Assembly (NCBI GenBank): GCA_024636975.1
Contig: JAGXGA010000047.1
Location: 1 to 64,000, forward strand
Origin: Mariniphaga sp.
GTDB lineage: Bacteria > Bacteroidota > Bacteroidia > Bacteroidales > Prolixibacteraceae
Length of the DNA stretch: 64,000 bases
Reading direction: 5' to 3'
This document shows positions 34,008 to 43,005 of the stretch, in pieces (position 1 is the stretch's first letter; every line of letters starts with the position of its first letter). The notes beneath the pieces are model-generated. The model was not told the DNA's origin, ran no database searches, and saw nothing but the letters and a program-made list of their open reading frames with translations. A program made the translations under genes and the position numbers.

Positions 34008-36254
34008 TTAAACTATTTTCAAATCCGATTTATGAAAATCTTCATAAGCCTGTAAAACGGTTAAATGAGAGATTAAATACGCGAGGGAACTTTCAGCCCC
34101 CTGGTTTCGGTTTACACCGTAACTTTCAAAACCGTCGCAGCATCCTTTGGTTTCATAATCATAAAGGCTCATACGCAGATCGTTTTCACCCAGAAACCAC
34201 AAAAAAGATGTGTAAAGTTTATTCAGGTACTCTTTGTCGTTTGTTACATGAAACGCCTGGTGATACATTAATACCATGGCCATGGCATCAATGGGTTGCT
34301 GCGCAAAAACAGAGCGTTCGCCCTCTTTTTTATACCATTTCTCGTTGCCTATTATCGATAAATAGTTGTCTTTTAAGGTATGCTCTGTCAGAAAATTCAT
34401 GGAATCGATGGCAGTTTGCGTAATTTTATCATCATTCAGTATTTCTGCTGAATGCAAAAGGGCAAGGGGTAACATTCCGTTGTCGTAGGCAAGCAAGCTT
34501 TCAAACCATTTCCAGTCTGCCGTGCTGTTATCATTATAATGTTTCATCAAAACGTGCGCAAGATTTCTCAGCCTTTCGGTAATTGCATCATCAGAGGGAT
34601 TGCTTTTCAAATAGTGGCTGATGCCGACCATGGTATTGGCAATTCCTCGAATAGATGTTAGTTTTTCAAAATTGGGTGATGCATTAAAAAATATAAGTCT
34701 GCCGGTTTGGTAATAAGCATCATTCGGTGCGTTGCCCAACAAATAACCTAAAGCCCATATTGTCCTTCCAAACGAATCTTCAGAACCTTGCTGGTCGAGG
34801 AAATTACGGCTGAAACTAAGAAAATTTCTGAAAGTTCCATCCGGGTTTTGCAGGTAATGAATATAGCTCAGATAAATGGGCGACAATTCAAGCGCCCGCA
34901 CATCCTTCATCTGGCGGTAAGTCATTAATACCATCAGCAAGGCCCTTGAATTATCGTCGAGGCAATACCCTTCCTTCAGGTTTGGGATTCCGAATTTGGC
35001 GTGCTGAATAATACCGGTGTCATCGGTCAAGCGATTGATGTGTGCAAGAGAAAATGGCGGGAGAATAAGCAAATCAAGTGCCGACTCTTGTTGTTCAACT
35101 TCAAAATGCTCTTCCTCTAATATTTTTTCAGCCAGTGAAATATATTTTTCACCTGTCTTTGGCCAGGTAATTTTCTTGCCGTACTCTGTTGCGTTTTGTT
35201 TTAGTTTATTCATCTCCTCAGGATTATCCAGCAATGAGGTCACTATTTGTGCCAGTCCTTCAGAATCGTTAAAATTAAAAAGTCTTCCTCTATCTTCACC
35301 AAGCAGTTCTTCGGCATGCCAGTATGGAGTTGAAAGAACTGCTGCCCCCACTCCCACTGCATAAGAAAGCGTGCCGCTGGTGATCTGGGCTTCATTTAAA
35401 TAGGGTGTAATATAAATATCGCATGCATACAGGTATTTAAACAAATCCTGCTCATCAATAAACTGATTGAGAAACAGTACATGTTTCCCGAGCTGAAGAT
35501 TTTTAACAAGGCGCAGGAGCGAAATGCGGTACTCCTCGCCGGAGTGCCGCAATACATTGGGATGGGTTTTTCCTAAAACAATATAGATAACATCCGGATG
35601 TTTTTTAACAACATCAGGCAATGCTTTTATAACGGTTTCAATCCCTTTGTTACGACCTACAAAACCGAATGTAAGCAACACTTTCTTGTTTTTCAGCTTA
35701 AACTCTTTTTTCGATTTCGTGGGACTAAAATGAATATCGGGCACACCATGTTCAAACAATGCAATTTTTTTTTCCGGCACATCGTAAATTGTAGTCAGAA
35801 ATTCGATGGCCTTGTGGCTCATTACTACAATCTTTTGAGCCATTTTGCAAATTTCTTTCAAAACCGCTTTTTCGTTGTAGGATGGCGTTTTTAGTATAGT
35901 ATGAAGGGTGACAATTAGCGGTATCTCCAACCTGTGAAGCAAAGGAAGAATGTAAACTCCGCTACCTCCGCCAAATATGCCAAATTCATGCTGGAGTATA
36001 CAAACATCGGCTCCACTCAGATTAATGTACTTTACTGCCTTAAGATAATCTTCCTGATGATCCTGCCTGATTGTCAATTTAACTTCTTCAGGATATTTAT
36101 AGGTGAGATCGTTATCGTTTAATGCAACTACAAAACCCTCATGCTTTTCGTTCTGGTTTGCACTTCCATTTAGCATCGATTTAAACAGGTTGTTTGTAAA
36201 TGTTCCGATGCCACATTCGCGGGGCGGGTATGTGGCTATATATGTAATCTTCAT
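34008..36254 (-). CDS. GT4 glycosyltransferase fused to an alpha-toroid domain
   Basis: A 748-residue two-domain protein. Residues 1-400 are a GT-B glycosyltransferase of family GT4 (YPPRECGIGTFTNNLFKSML at the start, LTFGFVGRNKGIETVIKAL, and the ...EAQITSGTLSYAVGVGAAVLS acceptor loop). From about 410 on there is a helical region with GYCLDDNSRALLMVLMTYRQ, QNPDGTFRNFLSFSRNFLD, GSEDSFGRTIWALGYLL, IRGIANTMVGISHYL and NQGAESSLAYLISHL, typical of an (alpha/alpha)6 toroid. Such fusions occur in Bacteroidetes next to beta-mannoside phosphorylases. The substrate is unknown. No tandem motif is in front, but copy 14 lies upstream of the small gene between them. Confidence 0.85.
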   Translation of the reverse strand: MKITYIATYPPRECGIGTFTNNLFKSMLNGSANQNEKHEGFVVALNDNDLTYKYPEEVKLTIRQDHQEDYLKAVKYINLSGADVCILQHEFGIFGGGSGVYILPLLHRLEIPLIVTLHTILKTPSYNEKAVLKEICKMAQKIVVMSHKAIEFLTTIYDVPEKKIALFEHGVPDIHFSPTKSKKEFKLKNKKVLLTFGFVGRNKGIETVIKALPDVVKKHPDVIYIVLGKTHPNVLRHSGEEYRISLLRLVKNLQLGKHVLFLNQFIDEQDLFKYLYACDIYITPYLNEAQITSGTLSYAVGVGAAVLSTPYWHAEELLGEDRGRLFNFNDSEGLAQIVTSLLDNPEEMNKLKQNATEYGKKITWPKTGEKYISLAEKILEEEHFEVEQQESALDLLILPPFSLAHINRLTDDTGIIQHAKFGIPNLKEGYCLDDNSRALLMVLMTYRQMKDVRALELSPIYLSYIHYLQNPDGTFRNFLSFSRNFLDQQGSEDSFGRTIWALGYLLGNAPNDAYYQTGRLIFFNASPNFEKLTSIRGIANTMVGISHYLKSNPSDDAITERLRNLAHVLMKHYNDNSTADWKWFESLLAYDNGMLPLALLHSAEILNDDKITQTAIDSMNFLTEHTLKDNYLSIIGNEKWYKKEGERSVFAQQPIDAMAMVLMYHQAFHVTNDKEYLNKLYTSFLWFLGENDLRMSLYDYETKGCCDGFESYGVNRNQGAESSLAYLISHLTVLQAYEDFHKSDLKIV

Positions 36255-36475
36255 CTTTTAAGTATTAATGTGCTTAGGATTGAATATAAGTTCGTTTATT
36301 TCATTTGCAAGGAAAGTTGCAATGCTTCTTTATTATCTTTTCAATACGCTTTGGTTATAATTTCTCATCCATGCATTGAAAAGTACATAGAGAAACCCCT
36401 GGCTGTTCCTCTCTCATTTGTGATAAAAACAGAGTGCTTCTTCAAATAATTAAATTGAATTAATCAGGATTTAAT
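36255..36475. other. Spacer upstream of the glycosyltransferase
   Basis: No ORF. It separates the small basic protein gene from the glycosyltransferase, which could be read through from copy 14. No terminator was recognised. Confidence 0.3.
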
Positions 36476-36598
36476 TTATATACCAGAGTTGCTTTTCCCT
36501 GCTTTTTTAGCTGATTTATCGGCTCTTTTTTCTTTAAGGCTTTTTAAAGCTTCCTTTTTTACATTCTTTTTCTCTTTACCTTCTTGCGATTTTGCCAT
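36476..36598 (-). CDS. Tiny lysine-rich protein
   Basis: A 40-residue ORF, too short for the track: MAKSQEGKEKKNVKKEALKS, then LKEKRADKSAKKAGKSNSGI. About a third of the residues are Lys or Arg with no hydrophobic segment, so it is probably a nucleic-acid-binding or disordered protein. The ATG is about 70 bp downstream of a well-formed tandem promoter (copy 14). Similar tiny basic proteins occur in Bacteroidetes stress clusters, but I cannot name a family. Confidence 0.7.
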   Translation of the reverse strand: MAKSQEGKEKKNVKKEALKSLKEKRADKSAKKAGKSNSGI

Positions 36599-36666
36599 AA
36601 TATTTATTTTTATACTAATTTACTACTTTTATGAATGCCTTTAATAACTTACATTATTAGAACCTA

Positions 36667-36733
36667 TAAAAGTACAGCCCCTCAGGCATGTATATTTTAC
36701 ATTATTGATGTTTTAATTTACATCTTTCACACA
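36667..36733 (-). promoter_or_regulatory. Tandem-repeat promoter, copy 14
   Basis: Minus strand: repeat cores TGTAAA at 36717-36722 and 36696-36701, 21 bp apart, then 21 bp to TACTTTTA (36674-36667). It faces the 40-aa basic protein. This is the last copy; none was found from 36.8 to 64 kb. Confidence 0.75.
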
Positions 36734-37000
36734 TTTGGGTGATTTAAATCATAAACGGTACTAATAGTAAATAGTTTACAACAAGAAAGGAATAATTGAA
36801 ATACGGCATTTATATCCAATTACAATAGCAAAATAAACCAAAACCTTGGGCACTGCATTAAAAGCATCATAGAGAATTGTAAGCGGAAAACCCTCCTGTT
36901 TCAAGTTAATCTATAGTTGATACCTAAGGCTCAAATAATTCTTATACATTTAAGTTGGTACATTGCCTGGTAACACAATCAGGTACTTAATGCATGTACT
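36734..37000. other. Gene-less boundary region
   Basis: Low-complexity A/T-rich DNA between the motif island and the glycoside hydrolase genes. No ORF, hairpin or repeat of note. Confidence 0.3.
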
Positions 37001-38731
37001 CTAATCCGACAGTACAATGATCTCACTATCGGTTATCCCGTTTTCATTAAAAGCCTCAATGGTGAAATAATAAGGCTTTTCGGCATGCAGGCTGTTTATG
37101 GTAACCGAGGTGTCGGCATATACCATATAGTTGTGGTACAGCTTATTTTTGTCAGTACCAAAGCTAATATTATAACCTGTTGCATCTTCCGCTTTTTCCC
37201 AGCTGAGTTCGACACTCCTTTTATCACTCTGATTTCTTTCAGCCTTCAAACTATTTATCATTGCCGGCTTCTCTCCATTACTTTTGCCAAATACCCTGAA
37301 ACCGCTGAGCGCAAAGTGCCCTCCCGGGACTTCAATATTGGTGATTTTAATGAACCTGCATGCTACACTGTTCTCCAGCCGGATGTAATCGTGTGTATTG
37401 TCGTTTGTGTTATCCGATTTATCGGCCACGATCTCCCAGTTACTGCCGTCATTGGAATACTCTAAAATATATTGGTGGCGCAGGTTTTCCTGCCTGTCGT
37501 AAATTTCGGTATTGTGTTCAGCGAAGTTAATCTGAAGGGCATAAACATCGTATTCTTCGCCCAAATCTAGAATAGCAAATTCGTTTTCATCTCCGCTTTC
37601 AGCAGCCCAGTATGTACGAATATCTTCATCGGTCATATTAGCTGGAGGAAGGGAATCGATCACTGATGATACTTCCACATTCTTATCATAAGAAAGCAAC
37701 ATCCAGCCCGGGAAGATGTCGTCGAAGCCGCTTGCTTTATGCTGAGGGATAACCATCGGGTAATCGCCAAATTTGGTTACCGAATACATTGTTCCGTCGT
37801 CATCGTAAAATACCGGGTACATTCCCAGTCTTCGCTCAAAGACCTGTTTTTGGGAAATGGTAATTGTGCCGATGTGCCAGGCATTCCCATATTCATCTGT
37901 AAAGGAACTTCCGTGACCCGCTCCGGCAGCAAATCCTTCAGGTTTATACACAAACGGATTGTGATCCTGTAACTCAAAAGGACCAAGTGGATTTTGCGAT
38001 ACATATACTCCGTCGGCATAGCTTTTATATTCCGTGCCAGGACCTGAATACTGGAGGTAATAGGTTCTGTCTTTCTTTGTCATCCAGGCTCCCTCGATCC
38101 AGGGCTTTTGGTTCACGAGTGTGTTATAATCGCCGGGAACTTCCCAACCGTGTATTGCAGGATTTTGATGAATCAACTCCTGAGGCTCACCCTTAAATGC
38201 AAAACCGTTCCTGTAATCCACCTCAACGCCGTAGATGGGCTTTTCATTGGAGCACCCCCAGTAAAGGTATACACGGTCATCGTCATCCTTCAGGAAGGCA
38301 GGGTCCCAAACAGGCATATCCAGTTCCTCCACGGCTTGCTGCCATTGGCCACTTAACGGGTTGCCGCTCTTGTAAATGGTGCTTTTTTCATTCGATGAGC
38401 CCATAAAGTATATTGTATCGTTCAAAACAATGGCAGTGGGTGCATATTCTTCCACCGGAATCTGATTGGTTTCTATAAGTGTCCATGAAGCCAGGTCCTT
38501 CGAATGAAAGTAGCCACCCGATTTGGACGCAAAAAGGAAATACCTGTCTTTGAACCACACGATTGAGGGGTCAGCAGCTTCCCTCCTTGAAGGTTCCTCC
38601 GGCATAAACCGGTAACTTAAGTCTATAGGGTTGCAATAGGTAAGTAAATCAGAAGTTGTTTTTTGAAGCGGCTGTGTCTGACAGCCTGTTATTGCTAAAA
38701 GAAGGATGAATGCCGCTAATAATGATCGCAT
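37001..38731 (-). CDS. GH43-family lipoprotein with carbohydrate-binding and Fn3 domains
   Basis: A 576-residue lipoprotein (signal ending AITGCQT). Residues about 25-340 form a five-bladed GH43-type propeller: catalytic base Asp in AADPSIVWFKDRYFLFAS, the pKa modulator Asp in WDPAFLKDDDDRVYLYWG and the general acid Glu in KPWIEGAWMTKKDRTYYLQY. An F5/8 type C (CBM32-like) domain follows (about 350-480) with EYDVYALQINF and HQYILEYSNDGSNWEIV, then a fibronectin type III domain (about 490-576). Probably an arabinosidase or xylosidase acting on plant-type glycans at the cell surface. No SusCD pair adjoins it. Confidence 0.88.
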   Translation of the reverse strand: MRSLLAAFILLLAITGCQTQPLQKTTSDLLTYCNPIDLSYRFMPEEPSRREAADPSIVWFKDRYFLFASKSGGYFHSKDLASWTLIETNQIPVEEYAPTAIVLNDTIYFMGSSNEKSTIYKSGNPLSGQWQQAVEELDMPVWDPAFLKDDDDRVYLYWGCSNEKPIYGVEVDYRNGFAFKGEPQELIHQNPAIHGWEVPGDYNTLVNQKPWIEGAWMTKKDRTYYLQYSGPGTEYKSYADGVYVSQNPLGPFELQDHNPFVYKPEGFAAGAGHGSSFTDEYGNAWHIGTITISQKQVFERRLGMYPVFYDDDGTMYSVTKFGDYPMVIPQHKASGFDDIFPGWMLLSYDKNVEVSSVIDSLPPANMTDEDIRTYWAAESGDENEFAILDLGEEYDVYALQINFAEHNTEIYDRQENLRHQYILEYSNDGSNWEIVADKSDNTNDNTHDYIRLENSVACRFIKITNIEVPGGHFALSGFRVFGKSNGEKPAMINSLKAERNQSDKRSVELSWEKAEDATGYNISFGTDKNKLYHNYMVYADTSVTINSLHAEKPYYFTIEAFNENGITDSEIIVLSD

Positions 38732-38965
38732 TTATTTTTGATTTTGGTTAATATTCTGTTTCTAATAGAATCAGGCAGCAAAGTAGAAATCAACCTGACC
38801 GGATTTATTTCAGGCAAAGATAATTTTTTAATATTTATGCTGTAAACTATTTCGGGGACACATGGGACAGGTGGGACAAGCTGAAATAATAATCTTGGAA
38901 TCATAAAAGACAGAGGTTTTTATTCAACAGACAATGCCGGTTTCTGCCAGGAATCCTTCATGGTA

Positions 38966-39844
38966 TTATGCCAGACGCTTTATAACTACAGTTTTAAAAT
39001 CATGCCCTTCAATCGGGTGCACTGTGAGTGCATATCTTTGGTCATCGAGGTACTTTTCAATAAAGGGCAAACCGGGAGCATAATGGAAGGAGCCGCCAAT
39101 TTTCAATGATTGAAGAATCTTCATGTAGGTTTTACCGTATGCCAGGTAGTTTCCATCCTCCCTCAGGTTGTGGTGGCTAAAATGATTGGTGAAACCAAGG
39201 TGGCTGATTACAGTGCCCCATTTGCTCACACCGTAATCGTACTCGAGCCAGTCGGCTGTAAAGAGGTTCGGCCTGGTAAAGCTGAACCGGTCTATGCCAC
39301 AAGCCTCAATACCTTTTGACATGAAGTGGGAAACCAACATTCCCTGTTTGCCGCAGCCGATATCCAGAACAGGCTGTAGAATGTTCTCACTATCTACCTG
39401 AAGGATATCAACCTGAATATGGGCACTGTATTCCGAACACGCAACCGGTTCAATATTTTCACCCGATTCGCCGTAAAGGTTACCTGCAAAAGCATTGTAT
39501 TTTATCAGCCAGTTCCTGAGCCTGACGTAATGCTCATGTGAATCGACTTCTTCGCGTACATCAGCTTTAACAGCTTCAAATAAATCTGCATAAATGCCCC
39601 TAAGCTCCTCCTTCGCTTCGGTGTTGAATGAATAGTACTGATTGACACGGCAGAACTCTTCAAGGGCTTTATAGGTGGTGTAATCAATCAGTACCTGCAG
39701 GGATGCATTGTCCATATCAGTCATTTTACCAACACCCCCTGTTGTTTCGCTGATGAATCTGAACGGTCCAGGCTTATTGTGAAGAATGTTTTTTCCCTGG
39801 TTGAAGGTTATCTGTCTGTCGATGCTTTTTTTGAAATTATCCAT
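38966..39844 (-). CDS. Class I SAM-dependent methyltransferase
   Basis: A 292-residue protein. The SAM-binding motif I is VLDIGCGKQGMLVSHFMS (about 160-178) followed by an acidic motif II at CGIDRFSF. The N-terminal 140 residues are helical and have no recognised domain. The C-terminal part contains YAPGLPFIEKYL. The substrate cannot be told. An upstream triple GGGACA-type microrepeat (near 38855-38876) lies between it and the GH43 gene. Confidence 0.75.
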   Translation of the reverse strand: MDNFKKSIDRQITFNQGKNILHNKPGPFRFISETTGGVGKMTDMDNASLQVLIDYTTYKALEEFCRVNQYYSFNTEAKEELRGIYADLFEAVKADVREEVDSHEHYVRLRNWLIKYNAFAGNLYGESGENIEPVACSEYSAHIQVDILQVDSENILQPVLDIGCGKQGMLVSHFMSKGIEACGIDRFSFTRPNLFTADWLEYDYGVSKWGTVISHLGFTNHFSHHNLREDGNYLAYGKTYMKILQSLKIGGSFHYAPGLPFIEKYLDDQRYALTVHPIEGHDFKTVVIKRLA

Positions 39845-39970
39845 AAATAAGGGATCAGTCAGCGTCTATATGATTTTTTTTAATTTCATTTCTCTCACTA
39901 CAATAAAGTATTACTGCAGCATGTATATAATTATTTGCTGCATTTCAATTAAGATTGTTTTTTAAGCAAC

Positions 39971-40270
39971 TTATAATTCATCATTTAATCCTTTAACCAA
40001 AATAGTATCACATTCGGCGGCATTTAGTCTGTGCTTTAATATTTCCTGGTAATCAGCCGAATTATACCATGTTTCAAAATCATGTTTGCTGTTAAACCGT
40101 ATTAGTACCAGCCTAGAATAATCGAAAGCTCCTTCAAGAACCAGAGGCGCATTCTCAACCGCTAAATATTCTCCATTGTATTTTTTAAAAACCGCTCCCG
40201 ATTTGTCAATATACTTTTGGTATTCCAACTCATCGTTTATCCTGATACGGGCAATAAAGTAATAACTCAT
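39971..40270 (-). CDS. DUF1330-family protein
   Basis: A 99-residue dimeric alpha-beta barrel-like protein of the DUF1330 family: YYFIARIRINDELEYQKYID, then GEYLAVENAPLVLEGAFDYS and LIRFNSKHDFETWYNSADYQ. Family members are small cytosolic proteins of unknown function; the fold is ferredoxin-like. Confidence 0.85.
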   Translation of the reverse strand: MSYYFIARIRINDELEYQKYIDKSGAVFKKYNGEYLAVENAPLVLEGAFDYSRLVLIRFNSKHDFETWYNSADYQEILKHRLNAAECDTILVKGLNDEL

Positions 40271-40320
40271 TAAAATACAGCTTTATTAATTGGAATGATA
40301 GGCAATGGTCTCTCCAAAAT

Positions 40321-40683
40321 TTATTTCAGTTTTACTGCATTCGACTTCATTTCCTCCAAATCTCTTTTTATCTCAGTTACGTGTTTTAAAATTTCACGCA
40401 TAACCGGATTTGATGTTGATGAATTTCGCAGCTCTTCTTCCCTTAACCCAAGGAGGGTATCAATCCGGCCTATAATAAGGGAAAGCAATATAAATACTAA
40501 AAAGATTACGGGCACGGAAAGGAGCATATTATCAAATACCAGCCTTCCCAGGGTGGTTTCCTTATAGGCTTCCAGGAGCACAAAGGCTATCATCAGGAAC
40601 TGGATGTAACCCACATACATTTTAGCCCGGTCGATGTAGATTTTCCATCTTATAAGGGTTCTGCGATCGGTTTTTAGTTTCAT
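40321..40683 (-). CDS. Two-helix membrane protein of unknown function
   Basis: A 120-residue protein with two membrane helices (about 24-42 and 56-76) and a cytoplasmic C-terminal coiled coil (VMREILKHVTEIKRDLEEMK). No family recognised. Its start is about 40 bp from the PhzF gene's stop, on the same strand, so the two may be cotranscribed. Confidence 0.6.
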   Translation of the reverse strand: MKLKTDRRTLIRWKIYIDRAKMYVGYIQFLMIAFVLLEAYKETTLGRLVFDNMLLSVPVIFLVFILLSLIIGRIDTLLGLREEELRNSSTSNPVMREILKHVTEIKRDLEEMKSNAVKLK

Positions 40684-40722
40684 AATACATATGGTTTTAT
40701 AAATTAAATTCCATTGGTCCGG

Positions 40723-41622
40723 CTAAGGGTAAATGATGTATTCCCCCTCAATCCGGCTAATTGCCCCTCCCCCAAACCACACCCGCTGGTTATCGTTTTC
40801 ATCGGCCTTCTTCTGCAGCTTCACCACGTTGTATTGTTCCCACTTCCCGTTTTGCTCAATTGTAATTGTTTCATTCTTCCAAAGGTCATTGTTTAACAGG
40901 TAATACCCGAATGCTGAATTGCCTGAGCCTGTCGCAGGGTCTTCAATATAGCCAAAGGTGGGGGCAAATACACGAGTCCGGTAGTCATTCGTTTTTTCAT
41001 AGACGTCGGGTGTAAACACTTCTATAATGTCGACCCCCGACTTATAGCAAAAGTCCTTCAGTTCATCCAGATCGGGTTGAATGCCCAGGATTGAATCAAG
41101 TGTGGAAATAGGTACAACCAGAGTTTCCAGTCCGGCATTGATAATAGTTATTGGCAACCTGCTGTTAATTTCCGATTCATTTATTCTAAGCTTTGCAGCT
41201 ATTTCGGAAATATCGGGTACATTGTTATTCTCAACCGGATCAGGTGACATAACAAACACCGAATCATCCGATTTAATTCTGTTTTCAACCATTAGCCTGC
41301 CCCTGTTTGTATTTATCTGATAGCTTTCATGAGCAGTAGGTTCATTTGTTTTAACGATGTCGTACATGGTGGCAATGGTTACATGCCCGCAGAAATCAAG
41401 TTCCCGTTCCGATGAGTAGTACTTTAAATCATACTCATTCTCCGAAACAGGTGTTGCATACCCAACTTCGCTTACAAATCCCTTCATCTCTTTCGCTATC
41501 TGTAACATTTCCGTGGCCGACAATTCGCCCGGTTCATCCAGCCAAATGCATCCGGCAGGGTTTCCTTCCGACTTACCTGTAGCAAAAGCATCTATTTTTT
41601 TAAATTTTATTCGTTTCATCAT
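40723..41622 (-). CDS. PhzF-family isomerase-like protein
   Basis: A 299-residue protein of the PhzF/DapF-fold superfamily. The N-terminus has KIDAFATGKSEGNPAGCIWL, the middle YYSSERELDFCGHVTIATMY, and the C-terminal half the mirrored DPATGSGNSAFGYYL loop. The usual catalytic acid of PhzF lies in the ...VSEVGYATP segment. Members are isomerases or epimerases of small metabolites, seldom phenazine genes outside pseudomonads. The substrate is unknown. Confidence 0.88.
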   Translation of the reverse strand: MMKRIKFKKIDAFATGKSEGNPAGCIWLDEPGELSATEMLQIAKEMKGFVSEVGYATPVSENEYDLKYYSSERELDFCGHVTIATMYDIVKTNEPTAHESYQINTNRGRLMVENRIKSDDSVFVMSPDPVENNNVPDISEIAAKLRINESEINSRLPITIINAGLETLVVPISTLDSILGIQPDLDELKDFCYKSGVDIIEVFTPDVYEKTNDYRTRVFAPTFGYIEDPATGSGNSAFGYYLLNNDLWKNETITIEQNGKWEQYNVVKLQKKADENDNQRVWFGGGAISRIEGEYIIYP

Positions 41623-41699
41623 TATTGTTTTTTGGGGTTTCTCCTGTTATTATTTCAACTTTTCATCTCTTCAATTCCATTTAAACCTATTCAGTACGA

Positions 41700-42767
41700 C
41701 TAGTACTTCCTGTTTTTTATGTCTTTTTTAATGTAATCCTTTACTACTTTGCCAAACATTTTCTCCTTCTTTCGCCGTTCGGCAGCTGTAGTTTCGAAAT
41801 GTGCCCTCTCCCGCTCCATTTTCAGGTAGTTTTCATATGCGTTGCTGTCCAGCTCCCCTTTCTCCACTGCTTCAAGCACGGCACAGCCGGTTTCAGTGAT
41901 GTGAGTACAGTCTTTGAACCTGCAATGCTTCGACAGTTCCGTAATTTTATCGAATGCCGTTTCCAGTCCACCGGCAGCATCGGCAATGCCCACTTCCCGC
42001 ATACCCGGATTGTCAATAAGTATTCCCCCGTTATCCAGTACAATCAACTCCCGGTGGCTGGTAATGTGCCTGCCCTTGCCTGTGCTTTTACTTATGTCGT
42101 TGGTTTTCATTACCGACCTGCCCGACAAGTTGTTTAATAAGGTAGACTTTCCCACTCCCGACGACCCCAGCATGCAATAGGTCTTACCCTTTTCAATTAG
42201 TTGACTTAAGGCTTCGTACCCGCTCTGCGTCTCGTTGCTGATGGCAATAACAGGCACATGCTCTAGCCGACGCCTGATGTTATCTGTTAATTCCAGGAGT
42301 CTTGCTTCTTCTGCCAGGTCGGTTTTGGTAAGCACAATTACCGGGCTTACTTTCGACGACCAGCAAATTGCCAGGTAGCGTTCCAGCCGGTTGATGTTAA
42401 AGTCGCGGTCGACTGCCTGCACCAAAAAAGCAAAGTCGATGTTGGTTGCTATTACCTGTATTTCGCCCGATTGCCCCACAGCCTGCCGCTTAATAAGAGA
42501 GAAGCGCGGAAGTATTTTATGAATAATAGCGAACTCATCATCGAGAACGGCCAGCACCACCCAATCGCCCACGGCCGGAAAGTCTTCCCTGCCCTGAGCC
42601 GTATAACGCATATTGCCGGTAATCTCGGCTTCGTATTCGCCCGTTTCTGTTTTAACAATGTACCGTTCCTTGTGCTCCGATACCACCCTTCCCGGTTCAA
42701 AATCTTCAGGAATCTGTTCCTTCTCCCACTTAAGGCTGTTGTTGTATCCCAGGTCTTCCAGTTTCAT
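41700..42767 (-). CDS. rsgA: Ribosome small-subunit-dependent GTPase A
   Basis: RsgA/YjeQ, the circularly permuted GTPase that checks 30S subunit maturation. N-terminal OB fold (about 30-95), then G4 VLTKTDL, G1 GSSGVGKSTLLN (about 195-207), G3 DNPGMREVG, and a C-terminal zinc site CRFKDCTHITETGCAV. The length of 355 residues is typical of Bacteroidetes. Confidence 0.95.
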   Translation of the reverse strand: MKLEDLGYNNSLKWEKEQIPEDFEPGRVVSEHKERYIVKTETGEYEAEITGNMRYTAQGREDFPAVGDWVVLAVLDDEFAIIHKILPRFSLIKRQAVGQSGEIQVIATNIDFAFLVQAVDRDFNINRLERYLAICWSSKVSPVIVLTKTDLAEEARLLELTDNIRRRLEHVPVIAISNETQSGYEALSQLIEKGKTYCMLGSSGVGKSTLLNNLSGRSVMKTNDISKSTGKGRHITSHRELIVLDNGGILIDNPGMREVGIADAAGGLETAFDKITELSKHCRFKDCTHITETGCAVLEAVEKGELDSNAYENYLKMERERAHFETTAAERRKKEKMFGKVVKDYIKKDIKNRKY

Positions 42768-43005
42768 TTCAGTGCATTTTTATCCTTACATAATTTGTTT
42801 AACTATTCCCTTCCCGGCAATGTATTAGCATCATGCCGTTTAGTAATTTAAAGTTAACGATAAAAATTTAACCGAGCCTGTTTTTTGTTGATTCTGCTTT
42901 GAGTTGCACTAAAATGACATTTCCTGTCTTTTTTTATTAACATTTAGGCTATCAACCCTAAACTTCATTGTCGATTGACATTAGTCTGAATATGAATATT
43001 TTTGA

